Source: Variovorax ginsengisoli
GTDB lineage: Bacteria > Pseudomonadota > Gammaproteobacteria > Burkholderiales > Burkholderiaceae_C
Assembly (NCBI RefSeq): GCF_006438845.1
Contig: NZ_RCZJ01000001.1
Location: 806,001-870,000, forward strand
DNA: 64,000 nt
Direction: 5' to 3'
The notes under the pieces are model-generated. The model had not been told where the DNA came from. It searched no databases and was given only the letters and a program-made list of their open reading frames with translations. Positions 48,034-57,868 of the stretch are shown here, piece by piece. The first letter of the stretch is position 1. Each line of letters starts with the position of its first letter. A program made the position numbers and the translations under genes.

Positions 48034-49587
48034 ATGAACCTGTGTTCGATGATGAATCCCTTCGACACGGCACCGCGCCGACTGGCGCTGCTGTGCCTGC
48101 CGCTGGCCTTGTTGGGGTGCGGTCTCACACGGCCGCCGGCCGTGGCGAGCGTGCCGATCCCCGCACAGTGGAACGCGCCACTGCCGACCGCCACGGTCGA
48201 CGCCACCCGGCCGACCGACCCCGCCGCCCTGCCCCACGCCGGCTCGCTGCCGTCGCTCGCTGGCTGGTGGCGCCAGCTCGACGATCCGGTGCTGAGCACG
48301 TTGATCGACGCCGCACAAGCCGCCAGCCCGACCGTGGCCAGCGCATCGGCCCGCATCGCCGAGGCGCGCGCCACGCGGGTGCAGTCGGGGGCGGCGCTGC
48401 TGCCCACGCTCGACGGCACGCTGTCGGCGCAGCGCAGCAATTCGCCGCTGGGCGGCACCGGCAGCGGCAACGGCACGGGCGGCGCGAGCACGTCGCTGCC
48501 AGCCGTCACAACGCTGCAGGCTGGCCTGCAGTCGAGTTGGGAGATCGATCTTTTCGGCGGCCGTCGCGCCACCCGCGACGCCGCCGACGCACGCCTGCAA
48601 AGCGCCACCGCCAAGTGGCACGATGCGCGGGTGTCGGTCGCGGCCGAAACGGCCAACCATTATTTCGCCGAGCGCGCCTGCCAACGCCAGTTGACGGTCG
48701 CCGAGTCCGATGCGCGCTCGCGTGGCGAGACGGCGCGGCTCACCGACCTGTCGGCCAAGGCCGGCTTCAGCGCGCCGGCCGACGCGGCGTTGGCCCGCGC
48801 CAGCGCGGCCGACGCCTCGGCGCGGCTCACCCAGCAGGGCGCGCAGTGTGCGGTGCTGCGCAAGGGGCTGGTCGCGATGAGCGGGCTCGACGCGCTCGAA
48901 CTCGACCGCCAGCTCGCCACCGTGCCCGCCGACCGCACGCTGCCGCCGGTGCAGGCCGTGGCCAGCGTGCCCGCGCAGATGCTGGCGCAACGCCCCGACG
49001 TGTTCGCCGCCGAGGTCGCGGTGGCCGCGGCCAGTGCCGACGTGGGCGCGGCCGAGGCCGACCGCTATCCGCGGCTCACGCTGCAAGGATCGGTCGCTGC
49101 GCTGCAATTGCGCAGTGGCGGCGTGCACCAGAGCCTGCAGACCTGGACGATCGGCCCGCTGGCGCTCACGCTGCCCCTCTTCGACGGCGGCGTGCGCGCG
49201 GCCAACGCCGAGTCGGCCAAGGCGCGCTACGCCGAGTCAGTGGTGCTCTACCGCGCCAACGTGCGCACGGCGGTGCGCGAAGTCGAGGAGGCGCTGGTCA
49301 ACCTGCAGGCCACCGACGCCCGCACCGGCGACGCCGACACCGCAGTACAGAACTACCAGGCCTCGTTCAACGCCACGCAGGCCCGCTACGAGAGCGGCCT
49401 GGCCAGCCTGTTCGAACTCGAAGACTCACGGCGCACGCTGTTCGCTGCGCAGACCGCCCGCGTGGCGCTGCAGCGCGAACGGGCCGAAGCCTGGATCGCG
49501 CTGTACCGCTCGACCGGCGGCGGCTGGATGCGGCCCGACGCCGCACTCGCCGCCAACACCTCCTCCCTTTCCTCGACGACGCCATGA
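48034..49587 (+). CDS. Outer-membrane efflux lipoprotein, NodT/OprM family
   Basis: TolC-like outer membrane factor of a tripartite pump, 517 residues if started at the ATG at 48034. Lipobox LALLGC near residues 23-28, then two OEP (outer membrane efflux) domains with the Ala/Arg-rich coiled-coil segments typical of NodT lipoproteins. The upstream TetR frame is continuous with it, so a 780-residue fusion is what the DNA literally encodes. A lipobox in the middle of a fusion could not work as a signal, so a separate start is more likely. Overlaps the adaptor gene by 4 nt. Confidence 0.9.
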   Translation: MNLCSMMNPFDTAPRRLALLCLPLALLGCGLTRPPAVASVPIPAQWNAPLPTATVDATRPTDPAALPHAGSLPSLAGWWRQLDDPVLSTLIDAAQAASPTVASASARIAEARATRVQSGAALLPTLDGTLSAQRSNSPLGGTGSGNGTGGASTSLPAVTTLQAGLQSSWEIDLFGGRRATRDAADARLQSATAKWHDARVSVAAETANHYFAERACQRQLTVAESDARSRGETARLTDLSAKAGFSAPADAALARASAADASARLTQQGAQCAVLRKGLVAMSGLDALELDRQLATVPADRTLPPVQAVASVPAQMLAQRPDVFAAEVAVAAASADVGAAEADRYPRLTLQGSVAALQLRSGGVHQSLQTWTIGPLALTLPLFDGGVRAANAESAKARYAESVVLYRANVRTAVREVEEALVNLQATDARTGDADTAVQNYQASFNATQARYESGLASLFELEDSRRTLFAAQTARVALQRERAEAWIALYRSTGGGWMRPDAALAANTSSLSSTTP

Positions 49588-50801
49588 AAAGACTCCACCG
49601 CCCCACCCTCATCGCCGTGCTGCTGGCCGTCGTGGTCGTCGCGGCGCTCGCCTTCTGGCTGCTGCGCAAACCTGACGACAAGGCGCCGCCGGCTGGCCAG
49701 GCCGCTGCCAGCACCGGCAAGGACGGCGCGCCACCCGCTCGCCCCGCGCTCACGGTGTCGGTCGCCAAGGCCGAGCCCAGCGAGCTCAACGTGACGCTCA
49801 CGGCCAACGGCAACGTGGCGGCGTGGCAGGAAGCCAGCATCGGCTCGGAATCGAACGGTCTGCGCCTGTCCGAGGTGCGCGTGAACGTCGGCGACGTGGT
49901 GAAGAAGGGCCAGGTGCTGGCCGTGTTCTCGCCCGAAACCATCAATGCCGACGTGGCGCAGGCCCGCGCCTCGCTCGCCGAGGCCAAGGCCACGGCGGCC
50001 GACGCGGCCGGCAACGCGGCGCGCGCACGCACGCTGTCGCAGACCGGCGCGCTGAGCCAGCAGCAGATCAATCAGTACCAGACCACCGAGCAGACCGCCA
50101 AGGCGCGCGTCGAGGCGGCCGTAGCCGTGCTGGCCGCGCAACAGGTGCGCGGCCGCAACACGCAAGTGCTGGCGCCGGACGACGGCGTGGTCTCGGCGCG
50201 CACCGCCACGGTCGGCAGCGTGGTCGCGGCCGGCACCGAGCTGTTCAAGCTGATCCGCCAGGGCCGGCTCGAATGGCGCGCCGAGGTCACCTCGGCCGAA
50301 CTGGGCCGCGTGACGGTCGGCACGCCGGCGGTGGTGATCAGCGCCAGCGGCGCGCAGGTGCAGGGCAAGGTGCGCAGCATCGCGCCGACGGTCGATCCGC
50401 AGACGCGCAACGCGCTGGTCTACGTCGACATCCCGAACGTGCTGCAGAACACGGGCATCAAGGCGGGCATGTTCGCCAACGGCGAATTCCAGCTGGGCAA
50501 GAGCAGCGCGCTGACGGTGCCGCAGGCGGCCATCGTGCCGCGCGACGGCTTCAACCACCTGCTTCTGCTGCAACCCGACAACCGGGTCTCGCAGATCAAG
50601 ATCGAGACCGGCCGCCGTGTCGGCGAGCGCGTCGAGATCCTCACCCAACTGCCGGCCGATGCGCAGGTGGTGGTGCAAGGCGCCGGCTTCCTGAACGACG
50701 GTGACCTGGTGCGGGTGGCGGACGCCGCGACGGCGGCTGCGGCCGCGCCGGCCACGATCCGACCCGCATCGGCCGCGGCTTCGGCCCCGGCCGCCAAGTA
50801 A
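49584..50801 (+). CDS. RND efflux periplasmic adaptor (membrane fusion protein)
   Basis: Adaptor between the RND pump and the outer-membrane factor, 405 residues. N-terminal membrane anchor at about 9-27, then lipoyl halves around VRVNVGDVVKKGQVLA (about 98-113) and VLAPDDGVVSARTATVGSVV, with a helical hairpin between them and the beta-barrel/membrane-proximal domains after. The C-terminus is an Ala/Pro-rich tail. The ATG overlaps the previous stop and it is 12 bp before the pump gene. Confidence 0.93.
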   Translation: MKRLHRPTLIAVLLAVVVVAALAFWLLRKPDDKAPPAGQAAASTGKDGAPPARPALTVSVAKAEPSELNVTLTANGNVAAWQEASIGSESNGLRLSEVRVNVGDVVKKGQVLAVFSPETINADVAQARASLAEAKATAADAAGNAARARTLSQTGALSQQQINQYQTTEQTAKARVEAAVAVLAAQQVRGRNTQVLAPDDGVVSARTATVGSVVAAGTELFKLIRQGRLEWRAEVTSAELGRVTVGTPAVVISASGAQVQGKVRSIAPTVDPQTRNALVYVDIPNVLQNTGIKAGMFANGEFQLGKSSALTVPQAAIVPRDGFNHLLLLQPDNRVSQIKIETGRRVGERVEILTQLPADAQVVVQGAGFLNDGDLVRVADAATAAAAAPATIRPASAAASAPAAK

Positions 50802-50813
50802 GGAAATTCGTCC

Positions 50814-53800
50814 ATGAACGTTTCTGCCTGGTCCATCCGCAACCCGATTCCTGCGGTGATGCTGTTCGTGCTGCTCACCTTCGGCGGGCTGCTGTCCTTC
50901 AACGCGATGAAGGTGCAGAACTTTCCCGACATCGACCTGCCGACCGTCACCGTTTCGGCGGCGCTGCCCGGTGCCTCGCCATCACAGCTCGAGACCGATG
51001 TCGCGCGCAAGCTCGAAAACTCGATCGCCACCATCACCGGCCTGAAGCACATCACCACCAAGGTGCAGGACGGCGCCGCCACGCTGATCGTCGAGTTCCG
51101 GCTCGAAAAGCCGGTGCAGGAGGCGGTCGACGACGTGCGCTCCGCGGTGCAGCGCGTGCGTGCCGACCTGCCGGCCGACGTGCGCGATCCGGTCGTCACC
51201 AAGCTCGACCTGGCCGGCCAGCCGGTGCTGGCCTTCACCATCGCGTCGACCAAGATGGACGCCGAAGCGCTCAGCTGGTTCGTCGACAACGACGTGACCA
51301 AGAAGCTGCTGGCCATCCCGGGCGTGGGCGCGGTCAACCGCGTGGGCGGCGTGACGCGTCAGGTGCACGTCGACCTCGACCCGGCCAAGCTGCAGGCGCT
51401 GGGCGCCAGTGCCGCCGACATCTCACGCCAGCTGCGCCAGGTGCAGACCGAAAGCGCCGGGGGCCGCTTCGACCTGTCGGGCAGCGAGCAGCCGGTGCGC
51501 ACGCTGGCCAACGTGGCGTCGGCCGACGAGTTGCGCAGCCTGCAGATCGCATTGAGCGACGGCCGGCGCATCCGGCTCGACCAGGTGGCTCGCATCACCG
51601 ACACCATCGCCGAGCCGCGCGCCACTGCCCTGCTCGACGGCAAGGTCGTGGTCGGCTTCGAGGTGGCGCGCAGCCGCGGCGAGAGCGAAGTGGCCGTGGG
51701 CGGACTGATCCAGAAGGCGCTGGTCGAACTGCGCGCGCAGCACCCCGACATCCAGCTGACCGAGGCCTTCAACTTCGTCGACCCGGTGCAGGAAGAGTAC
51801 GACGGCTCGCTGCACCTGCTGTACGAAGGCGCGATCCTGGCGGTGATCGTGGTGTGGCTCTTCTTGCGCGACTGGCGCGCCACGTTCGTGTCGGCCGTGG
51901 CGCTGCCGATGTCGGTGATTCCGGCCTTCATCGGCATGCACCTGCTGGGCTTCTCGATCAACATCATCTCGCTGCTCGCGCTGTCGCTGGTGGTCGGGAT
52001 CCTGGTCGACGATGCGATCGTGGAGGTCGAGAACATCGTCCGACACCTGCGCATGGGCAAGTCGCCTTATGACGCCGCGATGGAAGCGGCCGACGAGATC
52101 GGTCTCGCGGTGATCGCCACCACCTTCACGCTGATCGCGGTGTTCCTGCCAACCGCCTTCATGAGCGGCGTGGCCGGCAAGTTCTTCAAGCAGTTCGGCT
52201 GGACCGCATCGCTCGCGGTGTTCGCCTCGCTGGTGGTGGCGCGGGTGCTCACGCCGATGATGGCGGCCTACATCCTGAAGCCGATCGTTGGCGCCGAGAA
52301 GGACCCGCGCTGGATGACGATCTACATGCGTGCGGCCGAGTGGTGCATGAAGCACCGGCTCGCCACGATGGCGATGGCCACGCTGTTCTTCATCGGTTCG
52401 CTGGCGATGATTCCGTTGCTCAAGACCGGCTTCATTCCGCCCGACGACAACTCGCAGACGCAGGTCTATCTCTCGCTCGCGCCGGGCGCCACGCTGGCGC
52501 AGACCACGGCCACCGCCGAAGAAGCGCGGCGCCGCGTCATGGGCGTGGCGCACGTGAAGAGCGTCTACACCACCGTCGCAGGCGGCAGTGCCGGCGGCGA
52601 CCCCTTCGCCAGCTTCGGCACGCCCGAGACGCGCAAGGCCACGCTGACCATCAAGCTGGCGCCGCGCGGCGACCGGCCGCGCAAGCAGGTGATCGAGAAC
52701 GAAATGCGCGCCGCGCTCGAATCGCTGCCCGGCGTGCGCAGCACGGTCGGCCTGGGCGGCTCGGGCGAGAAGTACGTCCTGGCGCTGTCGGGCGAAGACC
52801 CGGTGGCGCTCACCACCGCCGCCCGGGCCGTGGAGCGCGACCTGCGCACCATTCCCGGCCTGGGCGCCATCACCTCGACCGCCAGCCTGATCCGCCCGGA
52901 AATCGCGGTGCGGCCCGACTTCGCGCGCGCCGCCGATTTGGGCGTGACCAGTTCCGCCATCGCCGAGACGCTGCGCGTCGCCACGTTGGGCGACTACGAC
53001 CAGTCGCTGCCCAAGCTCAACCTGGCGCAGCGACAAGTGCCGATCGTCGTGAAGCTGGAAGACTCTGCACGGCAGGACCTGGCCCTGCTCGAGCGGCTCG
53101 CGGTGCCGAGTGCGCGCGGGCCGGTGATGCTCGGCCAGGTGGCCAAGCTCACGGTCGAGGGCGGCCCCGCCGTGATCGATCGCTACGACCGCTCGCGCAA
53201 CGTCAACTTCGAGATCGAGCTGTCGGGCACGGGCCTGGGCGAGGCGAAGTCCGCCGCGATGGCGTTGCCCTCGATCCAGAACCTGCCGCCCGGCGTGCGC
53301 GTGGCCGAGGTGGGCGACGCCGAAGTGATGACCGAGCTGTTCGCAAGCTTCGGCCTGGCGATGTTGACCGGCGTGCTGTGCATTTACATCGTGCTGGTGC
53401 TGCTGTTCAAGGACTTCCTGCACCCTGTCACGATCCTGTGTGCACTGCCGCTGGCGTTGGGCGGCGCCTTCGTCGGCCTGCTGATCGGGCAGAAGGCGCT
53501 GTCGATGCCCTCGCTGATCGGGCTGATCATGCTGATGGGCGTGGCCACCAAGAACTCGATCCTGCTGGTCGAGTACGCGATCGTCGCCCGGCGCGGTCAT
53601 GACGGAAGCGATGGACGACCTGCCGTCGCTGGCATGAGCCGCTGGGACGCATTGCGCGACGCCTGCCACAAGCGGGCTCGGCCGATCATCATGACCACCA
53701 TCGCCATGGGCGCGGGCATGGCGCCCATCGCCTTCGGATGGAGCGCGGCCGACTCGAGCTTCCGCTCGCCGATGGCGATGGCGGTGATCGGCGGCCTGAT

Positions 53801-53981
53801 CACCTCGACGGTGCTGAGCCTGCTGGTGGTGCCGGCGGTGTTCACCTACATCGACGATATCGAGCAATGGATCGGGCGCACGGTGCGGCGGATGCGCGGC
53901 CATCCGGCCGAGGCAAAGCCGCTTGTCGCACCTGTCGCCGCGGGCCGTGCGCCGACCGAGCCGGATGCGCCACGCGCCTGA
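50814..53981 (+). CDS. RND efflux permease (HAE1 family)
   Basis: Inner-membrane proton-driven pump, 1055 residues, with twelve expected helices and two large periplasmic loops. Starts with NPIPAVMLFVLLTFGG helix 1. TM4 holds the proton-relay Asp pair in GILVDDAIVEVENI (about 399-412). The N-terminal region NFPDIDLPTVTV is typical of this family. It belongs to the MdtBC/CzcA-like broad HAE1 group; the substrates cannot be told. It is last in tetR-OMF-adaptor-pump. Confidence 0.95.
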   Translation: MNVSAWSIRNPIPAVMLFVLLTFGGLLSFNAMKVQNFPDIDLPTVTVSAALPGASPSQLETDVARKLENSIATITGLKHITTKVQDGAATLIVEFRLEKPVQEAVDDVRSAVQRVRADLPADVRDPVVTKLDLAGQPVLAFTIASTKMDAEALSWFVDNDVTKKLLAIPGVGAVNRVGGVTRQVHVDLDPAKLQALGASAADISRQLRQVQTESAGGRFDLSGSEQPVRTLANVASADELRSLQIALSDGRRIRLDQVARITDTIAEPRATALLDGKVVVGFEVARSRGESEVAVGGLIQKALVELRAQHPDIQLTEAFNFVDPVQEEYDGSLHLLYEGAILAVIVVWLFLRDWRATFVSAVALPMSVIPAFIGMHLLGFSINIISLLALSLVVGILVDDAIVEVENIVRHLRMGKSPYDAAMEAADEIGLAVIATTFTLIAVFLPTAFMSGVAGKFFKQFGWTASLAVFASLVVARVLTPMMAAYILKPIVGAEKDPRWMTIYMRAAEWCMKHRLATMAMATLFFIGSLAMIPLLKTGFIPPDDNSQTQVYLSLAPGATLAQTTATAEEARRRVMGVAHVKSVYTTVAGGSAGGDPFASFGTPETRKATLTIKLAPRGDRPRKQVIENEMRAALESLPGVRSTVGLGGSGEKYVLALSGEDPVALTTAARAVERDLRTIPGLGAITSTASLIRPEIAVRPDFARAADLGVTSSAIAETLRVATLGDYDQSLPKLNLAQRQVPIVVKLEDSARQDLALLERLAVPSARGPVMLGQVAKLTVEGGPAVIDRYDRSRNVNFEIELSGTGLGEAKSAAMALPSIQNLPPGVRVAEVGDAEVMTELFASFGLAMLTGVLCIYIVLVLLFKDFLHPVTILCALPLALGGAFVGLLIGQKALSMPSLIGLIMLMGVATKNSILLVEYAIVARRGHDGSDGRPAVAGMSRWDALRDACHKRARPIIMTTIAMGAGMAPIAFGWSAADSSFRSPMAMAVIGGLITSTVLSLLVVPAVFTYIDDIEQWIGRTVRRMRGHPAEAKPLVAPVAAGRAPTEPDAPRA

Positions 53982-54183
53982 TGCCACACCGATGCGTCGG
54001 GCGCGCTTGCTCATCCGAGACTGCGCTCTGCTGCTCGCAGCGGGGTTGATCGCCTGGATGTCTGCGTCGCACGGGACGCGTCGCTGAAGCGCCATCGGCC
54101 TACCCGCGCTGGCGATGCTTCTCCCGTGCTGGGCGCGGCGTGTCGCACCAGCATCGGCACCTTGTTGCCACCAGGAGATGTCG

Positions 54184-54546
54184 ATGCCCGCAAACCGAAT
54201 CCGATTCGCCTTTTTCGGCACCGCGCTGATGCTGAGCATCAGCGGCTTCGCGCAGCAGCCTGTCGAGCGCAACGAGGCGCAGGCGCGCTATGACGCGCAG
54301 GTGGCGGCTTGCAACCGTGGCGACTTGGCCAATCCGGCGCGTGAAGCTTGCGTGCGCGCTGCCGGCGCGGCACTGGATCGAACGAGGGGAAGCCCGCCTG
54401 TCGAGGCGCCGGTGCCTTCTGCAGACGGCCGTGCAACCGTCGTCACACCGATGGGTTCGACCACGCCTCCGGCTGCGTCGGACACCATCACCTCGGGCGA
54501 CGGCCGGGCGACGATCGTCGTCCCCGCCGATCGCGTGCCGCGCTGA
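54184..54546 (+). CDS. Small secreted protein with a DGRAT repeat, unknown function
   Basis: 120 residues. Signal peptide from MPANRIRF through a hydrophobic run, cleaved near GFAQQ. A Cys pair (ACNRG, EACVRA) could form a disulfide. The C-terminal half carries two near-copies of a short motif, DGRATVVTP and DGRATIVVP. The ATG at 54184 is preferred because AGGAG sits six bases before it; an ATG six bases earlier touches the AGGAG. No family is recognised. It is convergent with tctA. Confidence 0.7.
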   Translation: MPANRIRFAFFGTALMLSISGFAQQPVERNEAQARYDAQVAACNRGDLANPAREACVRAAGAALDRTRGSPPVEAPVPSADGRATVVTPMGSTTPPAASDTITSGDGRATIVVPADRVPR

Positions 54547-54558
54547 GCGGCACGGCGC

Positions 54559-56073
54559 TCAGACGTACGCTGCGCGCTCTTTCTTGAGCGCCATCGCCTT
54601 GGCCACGCGCGGCAGGATGAGGACAGCCAACACCACCACGATGAGCGCGATCGACATCGGCCGCTGGAAGAACACCGCGGCGCTGCCCTCGCCGATCGAC
54701 ATTGCGTTGCGCAGCTGCGCTTCGGCAAGCGGGCCGAGGATCATGCCGACCACCACAGGCGCGGTCGGGAAGTCGAAGCGCCGCATGATCACCCCCAGCA
54801 CACCGATGGCGTAGAGCAGGAACAGGTCGAACGCGCTTTGTCGCATGCCGTAGGCACCGACCGTCGCGAAGATCAGAATGCCTGCGTAGAGCTGCGGCTT
54901 CGGGATCTTGAGCAGCTTGACCCACAGGCCAACCATCGGAAGGTTGAGCACCAGCAGCATCACGTTGCCGATATACAGCGAAGCAATGAGCGCCCACACC
55001 AGCGCCGCCGACGTTGTGAACAGCTGCGGGCCCGGCTGGATGCCGTAGTTCTGGAAGGCGCCCAACAGGATGGCCGTGGTGTTGCTGGTCGGAATGCCCA
55101 ACGTCAACAGCGGGATGAGCGCGGCGGTCACGGTCGCGTTGTTGGCGGCTTCAGGGCCGGCCACGCCTTCGATGGCGCCGGTGGTGCCGAACTCGGCCTT
55201 GGCATCTTTGTCCTTCGCAAGCTTCTTTTCCATCGCATAGCTCAGGAAGGTCGGGATCTCCGTGCCGCCGGCCGGAATGCAGCCAAACGGCGTGCCGATA
55301 GCCGTGCCACGCAGCCACGCTGGAATCGACCGCTTCCAGTCGCGCTTGGTCATATGCACGCGGCTGAGCGTGTTCTGGGCTTCGACGACCTTGCCTTCGA
55401 ACAGCACGGCGTACAAAACCTCGGCCACGGCGAACAGACCCACCGCGACCAGCACGATCTCGATGCCGTCGAGGAGCTCCGGCACGTTGCCAACGTAGCG
55501 GCCCTGTCCTGAAATCTGGTCGAGACCGACGCAACCCACCGCGAGACCGACGAACAGCGCCGTCATGCCGCGCAGCGTGCTCTTGCCCAGCACCGCGCTC
55601 ACCGTGGTGAAGGCCAGCAGCATCAGCAGGAAATACTCCGGCGGGCCGAGCTTGACCGCAAACTCGGCCACGAAGGGCGCGAACAGCGTGACCACGACGG
55701 TGGCGATGGTGCCCGCCACGAACGAGCCGATGGCTGCAGTCGCGAGCGCAGCGCCCGCCCGCCCGCTTTTGGCCATCTTGTTGCCTTCCATGGCTGTCAC
55801 CATGCTGGCCGTCTCCCCGGGCGTATTGAGCAGGATGGAGGTGGTCGAGCCGCCGTACATCGCGCCGTAGTAAATGCCCGAGAAGAAGATCATCGATGCG
55901 GTAATGTCGACCTTGCCTGTGATGGGCAGCAGCATGGCCACCGCCACCGCGGGGCCGATGCCGGGCAGCACGCCGACGGCCGTGCCGAGGGCACAGCCCA
56001 CGAGGCACCAGAGCAGGTTGGTAGGGGTGATCGCCGCGGCGAAACCCTGCATGAGTGCGTTGAAGATGTCCAT
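54559..56073 (-). CDS. tctA: Tripartite tricarboxylate transporter large permease TctA
   Basis: Large membrane subunit of a TTT transporter, 504 residues with about eleven to twelve hydrophobic segments. Signature segments include [16 protein letters not shown] near the N-terminus, [25 protein letters not shown] and the [19 protein letters not shown] region. It starts one base after the tctB stop. Tct systems usually import citrate, tricarballylate or other carboxylates; the substrate here is unknown. Confidence 0.95.
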   Translation of the reverse strand: MDIFNALMQGFAAAITPTNLLWCLVGCALGTAVGVLPGIGPAVAVAMLLPITGKVDITASMIFFSGIYYGAMYGGSTTSILLNTPGETASMVTAMEGNKMAKSGRAGAALATAAIGSFVAGTIATVVVTLFAPFVAEFAVKLGPPEYFLLMLLAFTTVSAVLGKSTLRGMTALFVGLAVGCVGLDQISGQGRYVGNVPELLDGIEIVLVAVGLFAVAEVLYAVLFEGKVVEAQNTLSRVHMTKRDWKRSIPAWLRGTAIGTPFGCIPAGGTEIPTFLSYAMEKKLAKDKDAKAEFGTTGAIEGVAGPEAANNATVTAALIPLLTLGIPTSNTTAILLGAFQNYGIQPGPQLFTTSAALVWALIASLYIGNVMLLVLNLPMVGLWVKLLKIPKPQLYAGILIFATVGAYGMRQSAFDLFLLYAIGVLGVIMRRFDFPTAPVVVGMILGPLAEAQLRNAMSIGEGSAAVFFQRPMSIALIVVVLAVLILPRVAKAMALKKERAAYV

Positions 56074-56074
56074 G

Positions 56075-56638
56075 TCAGAGCCAGCCGGTGGAAGTGAGGC
56101 CCGGCAGGTTGATGGCCAGGAACTGAGTGAACATCCAGAACACCGGCGCCGAAATCAGCACGCCGGTGACCGCATCGACGAGCCAGGTTCGCGGGCTGTT
56201 GACGCCGCCCTGCCCGCTCGCGCGGCGCAGGCCCTGCACCGCCAGCAGGTAGCACAGCATGCAACTGAAGATGAAGCCAATGGTGGTGATGAGCGCCGCG
56301 TTGAGCAGCAGCCCGGCCGACACCCAGACGAAGCCCGACCAGTACGTTTCGACGGCACCGGAAGGCGCATCCATGTCGCGGAAGCCGCCGTTCCGCGCTT
56401 CCCACACGATCCAGGCGCCGCAGACGGTGAGCACGATCGACACCAGCCACGGCAGGAAGTTGGGCCCGACTCCGCCGTAGCCGGCCTCGGACGAAATGCC
56501 TATAGCGCCGAATGCGAGCGCCAAGCCAGTCGCCAGCACACCGACGCCGACCAGCGTCTGCGGCCAGGTGGCGCCGCGCGCCGCGATCGGCGAATCGGCG
56601 TCGACCGATTCATCCATGGGTTGCGAGGTGGGAGTCAT
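56075..56638 (-). CDS. tctB: Tripartite tricarboxylate transporter small subunit TctB
   Basis: Small membrane subunit, 187 residues, with four hydrophobic segments, including a start near TLVGVGVLATGLALAFGAIG and a C-terminal pair. The ATG at 56638 (MTPTSQPM) is chosen; a longer in-frame extension passes through the hairpin repeat and is unlikely to be translated. It lies between tctC and tctA as usual. Confidence 0.88.
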   Translation of the reverse strand: MTPTSQPMDESVDADSPIAARGATWPQTLVGVGVLATGLALAFGAIGISSEAGYGGVGPNFLPWLVSIVLTVCGAWIVWEARNGGFRDMDAPSGAVETYWSGFVWVSAGLLLNAALITTIGFIFSCMLCYLLAVQGLRRASGQGGVNSPRTWLVDAVTGVLISAPVFWMFTQFLAINLPGLTSTGWL

Positions 56639-56665
56639 AAGTTCTTTGAAGAGAGCAAAGATCCC

Positions 56666-56730
56666 TTCCAGAAACACCGCGGAACCGGCTTTGCCGGGCC
56701 GCCGGTGTCGCCCCCGGAAGGGGGTTGGCG
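56666..56730. repeat. Hairpin repeat, copy B (tctC-tctB gap)
   Basis: 65 bp, identical to 42710-42774 except at two positions, with similar sequence trailing to about 56760. Same two hairpins, CCGGC-TTT-GCCGG and CCCCC-GGAA-GGGGG. Like copy A it follows a binding-protein gene and precedes the membrane subunit genes of its operon. Confidence 0.9.
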
Positions 56731-56794
56731 CTGCCACACGCAGTGGGCAAGCCTGGGGGCGAGTCAACTCATCAAGCCTAGGGGGGAGTCAAGT

Positions 56795-57754
56795 TCAGAT
56801 CATTCCAGACTTGGTCATGATCGCGCGCAGACTGGCGAAGTCGTCGTCGACGAACTTGGCGAACGCATCGCCCGACAGCACCGCCGGCGTCCAGTCGTTC
56901 TTCTTGAGCGCCTCGGCCCACGAAGAACTCTTGAGCGCAGCCAGCAGCATGTCGATGGCGCTCTTGCGCTGTTCGGCCGTCAGGCCCGGGGCGCCATAAA
57001 CGCCGCGCCAGTTGCCAATCTCGACGTCGATTCCCTGCTCCTTGAGCGTGGGCACATTGATGCCTGGCAGCCGCTGCGCCGAGGTGACGGCGATCGCGCG
57101 CATCTTGCCGGCCGCGATGTATTCCGCGAACTCGCTGTACCCACTGCCGCCCACGGTCACGTTGCCACCCAGGACAGCCGCCGTGGCTTCGCCGCCGCCG
57201 CGAAACGCCACGTAGTTGATCTTCGACGGGTCGGCGCCGACCTTTTGCGCGATCATGGCCGCCGCGATGTGCTCCGTGGAGCCGCGCGAACCGCCGCCCC
57301 ACTTGACGCTGCCCGGGTCTTTCTTGAGCTGGTCGACCACGTCTTTCATGGTCTTGAGCGGCGAACTCGCCGGCAGCACGAACACGTTGTATTCGGTGGT
57401 GATGCGTGCGAGCGGCGTGGCCTGCTCGAGCTTGACCGGCGGCTTGCCGGTGATGATGCCGCCCAGCATGACGGAGCCCATCACCATCAGTGCATTGGCA
57501 TCGCCCTTGGAACCGTTGACGAACTGCGCCAGGCCCAGCGCACCGGCGGCACCACCCTTGTTGTCATACGTCACCGTGTCGGCCGCTTTGGCGTCGGTCA
57601 GGGCCTTTCCCAGGGCGCGGCCCGTGGTGTCCCAGCCTCCGCCTGGATTGGCCGGGATCATCATCTTGACGTTCGCAGCGGCATGGGCCGACAACGGCAG
57701 GGCACCCACGGCGGCCAGTGCGGCCAATGACTTCAAAAAGGTATCGCGACGCAT
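56795..57754 (-). CDS. tctC: Tripartite tricarboxylate transporter substrate-binding protein TctC
   Basis: Periplasmic receptor (Bug family), 319 residues. Signal peptide MRRDTFLKSL through hydrophobic residues to SAHAAA. The mature chain has the Bug-type KMMIPANPGGGWDTTGRAL start (about 30-48), then YDNKGGAAGALG, and the characteristic aspartate-rich C-terminal end. The ATG at 57754 is 114 bp from the divergent response regulator, so the shared gap should hold the control sites. It is first in the C-B-A order. Confidence 0.94.
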   Translation of the reverse strand: MRRDTFLKSLAALAAVGALPLSAHAAANVKMMIPANPGGGWDTTGRALGKALTDAKAADTVTYDNKGGAAGALGLAQFVNGSKGDANALMVMGSVMLGGIITGKPPVKLEQATPLARITTEYNVFVLPASSPLKTMKDVVDQLKKDPGSVKWGGGSRGSTEHIAAAMIAQKVGADPSKINYVAFRGGGEATAAVLGGNVTVGGSGYSEFAEYIAAGKMRAIAVTSAQRLPGINVPTLKEQGIDVEIGNWRGVYGAPGLTAEQRKSAIDMLLAALKSSSWAEALKKNDWTPAVLSGDAFAKFVDDDFASLRAIMTKSGMI

Positions 57755-57868
57755 TGAATGTCTCCTTCTGCTTGGAATCTGAGGGGAAGCTGAACGCCGC
57801 TATGATGCGCCGCCCCGCTGTCAGTTGGCTGTCCTGCACACTGGGGTAAACACCGAACCGACCTCGCC

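Noticed and set aside
51423..54272. A long minus-strand open frame (about 950 codons) opposite the RND pump gene
   Set aside because: It lacks any recognisable domain and is rich in His, Arg, Gly and Gln, the usual signature of an antisense frame against a GC-rich gene. The plus-strand pump gene is certain.
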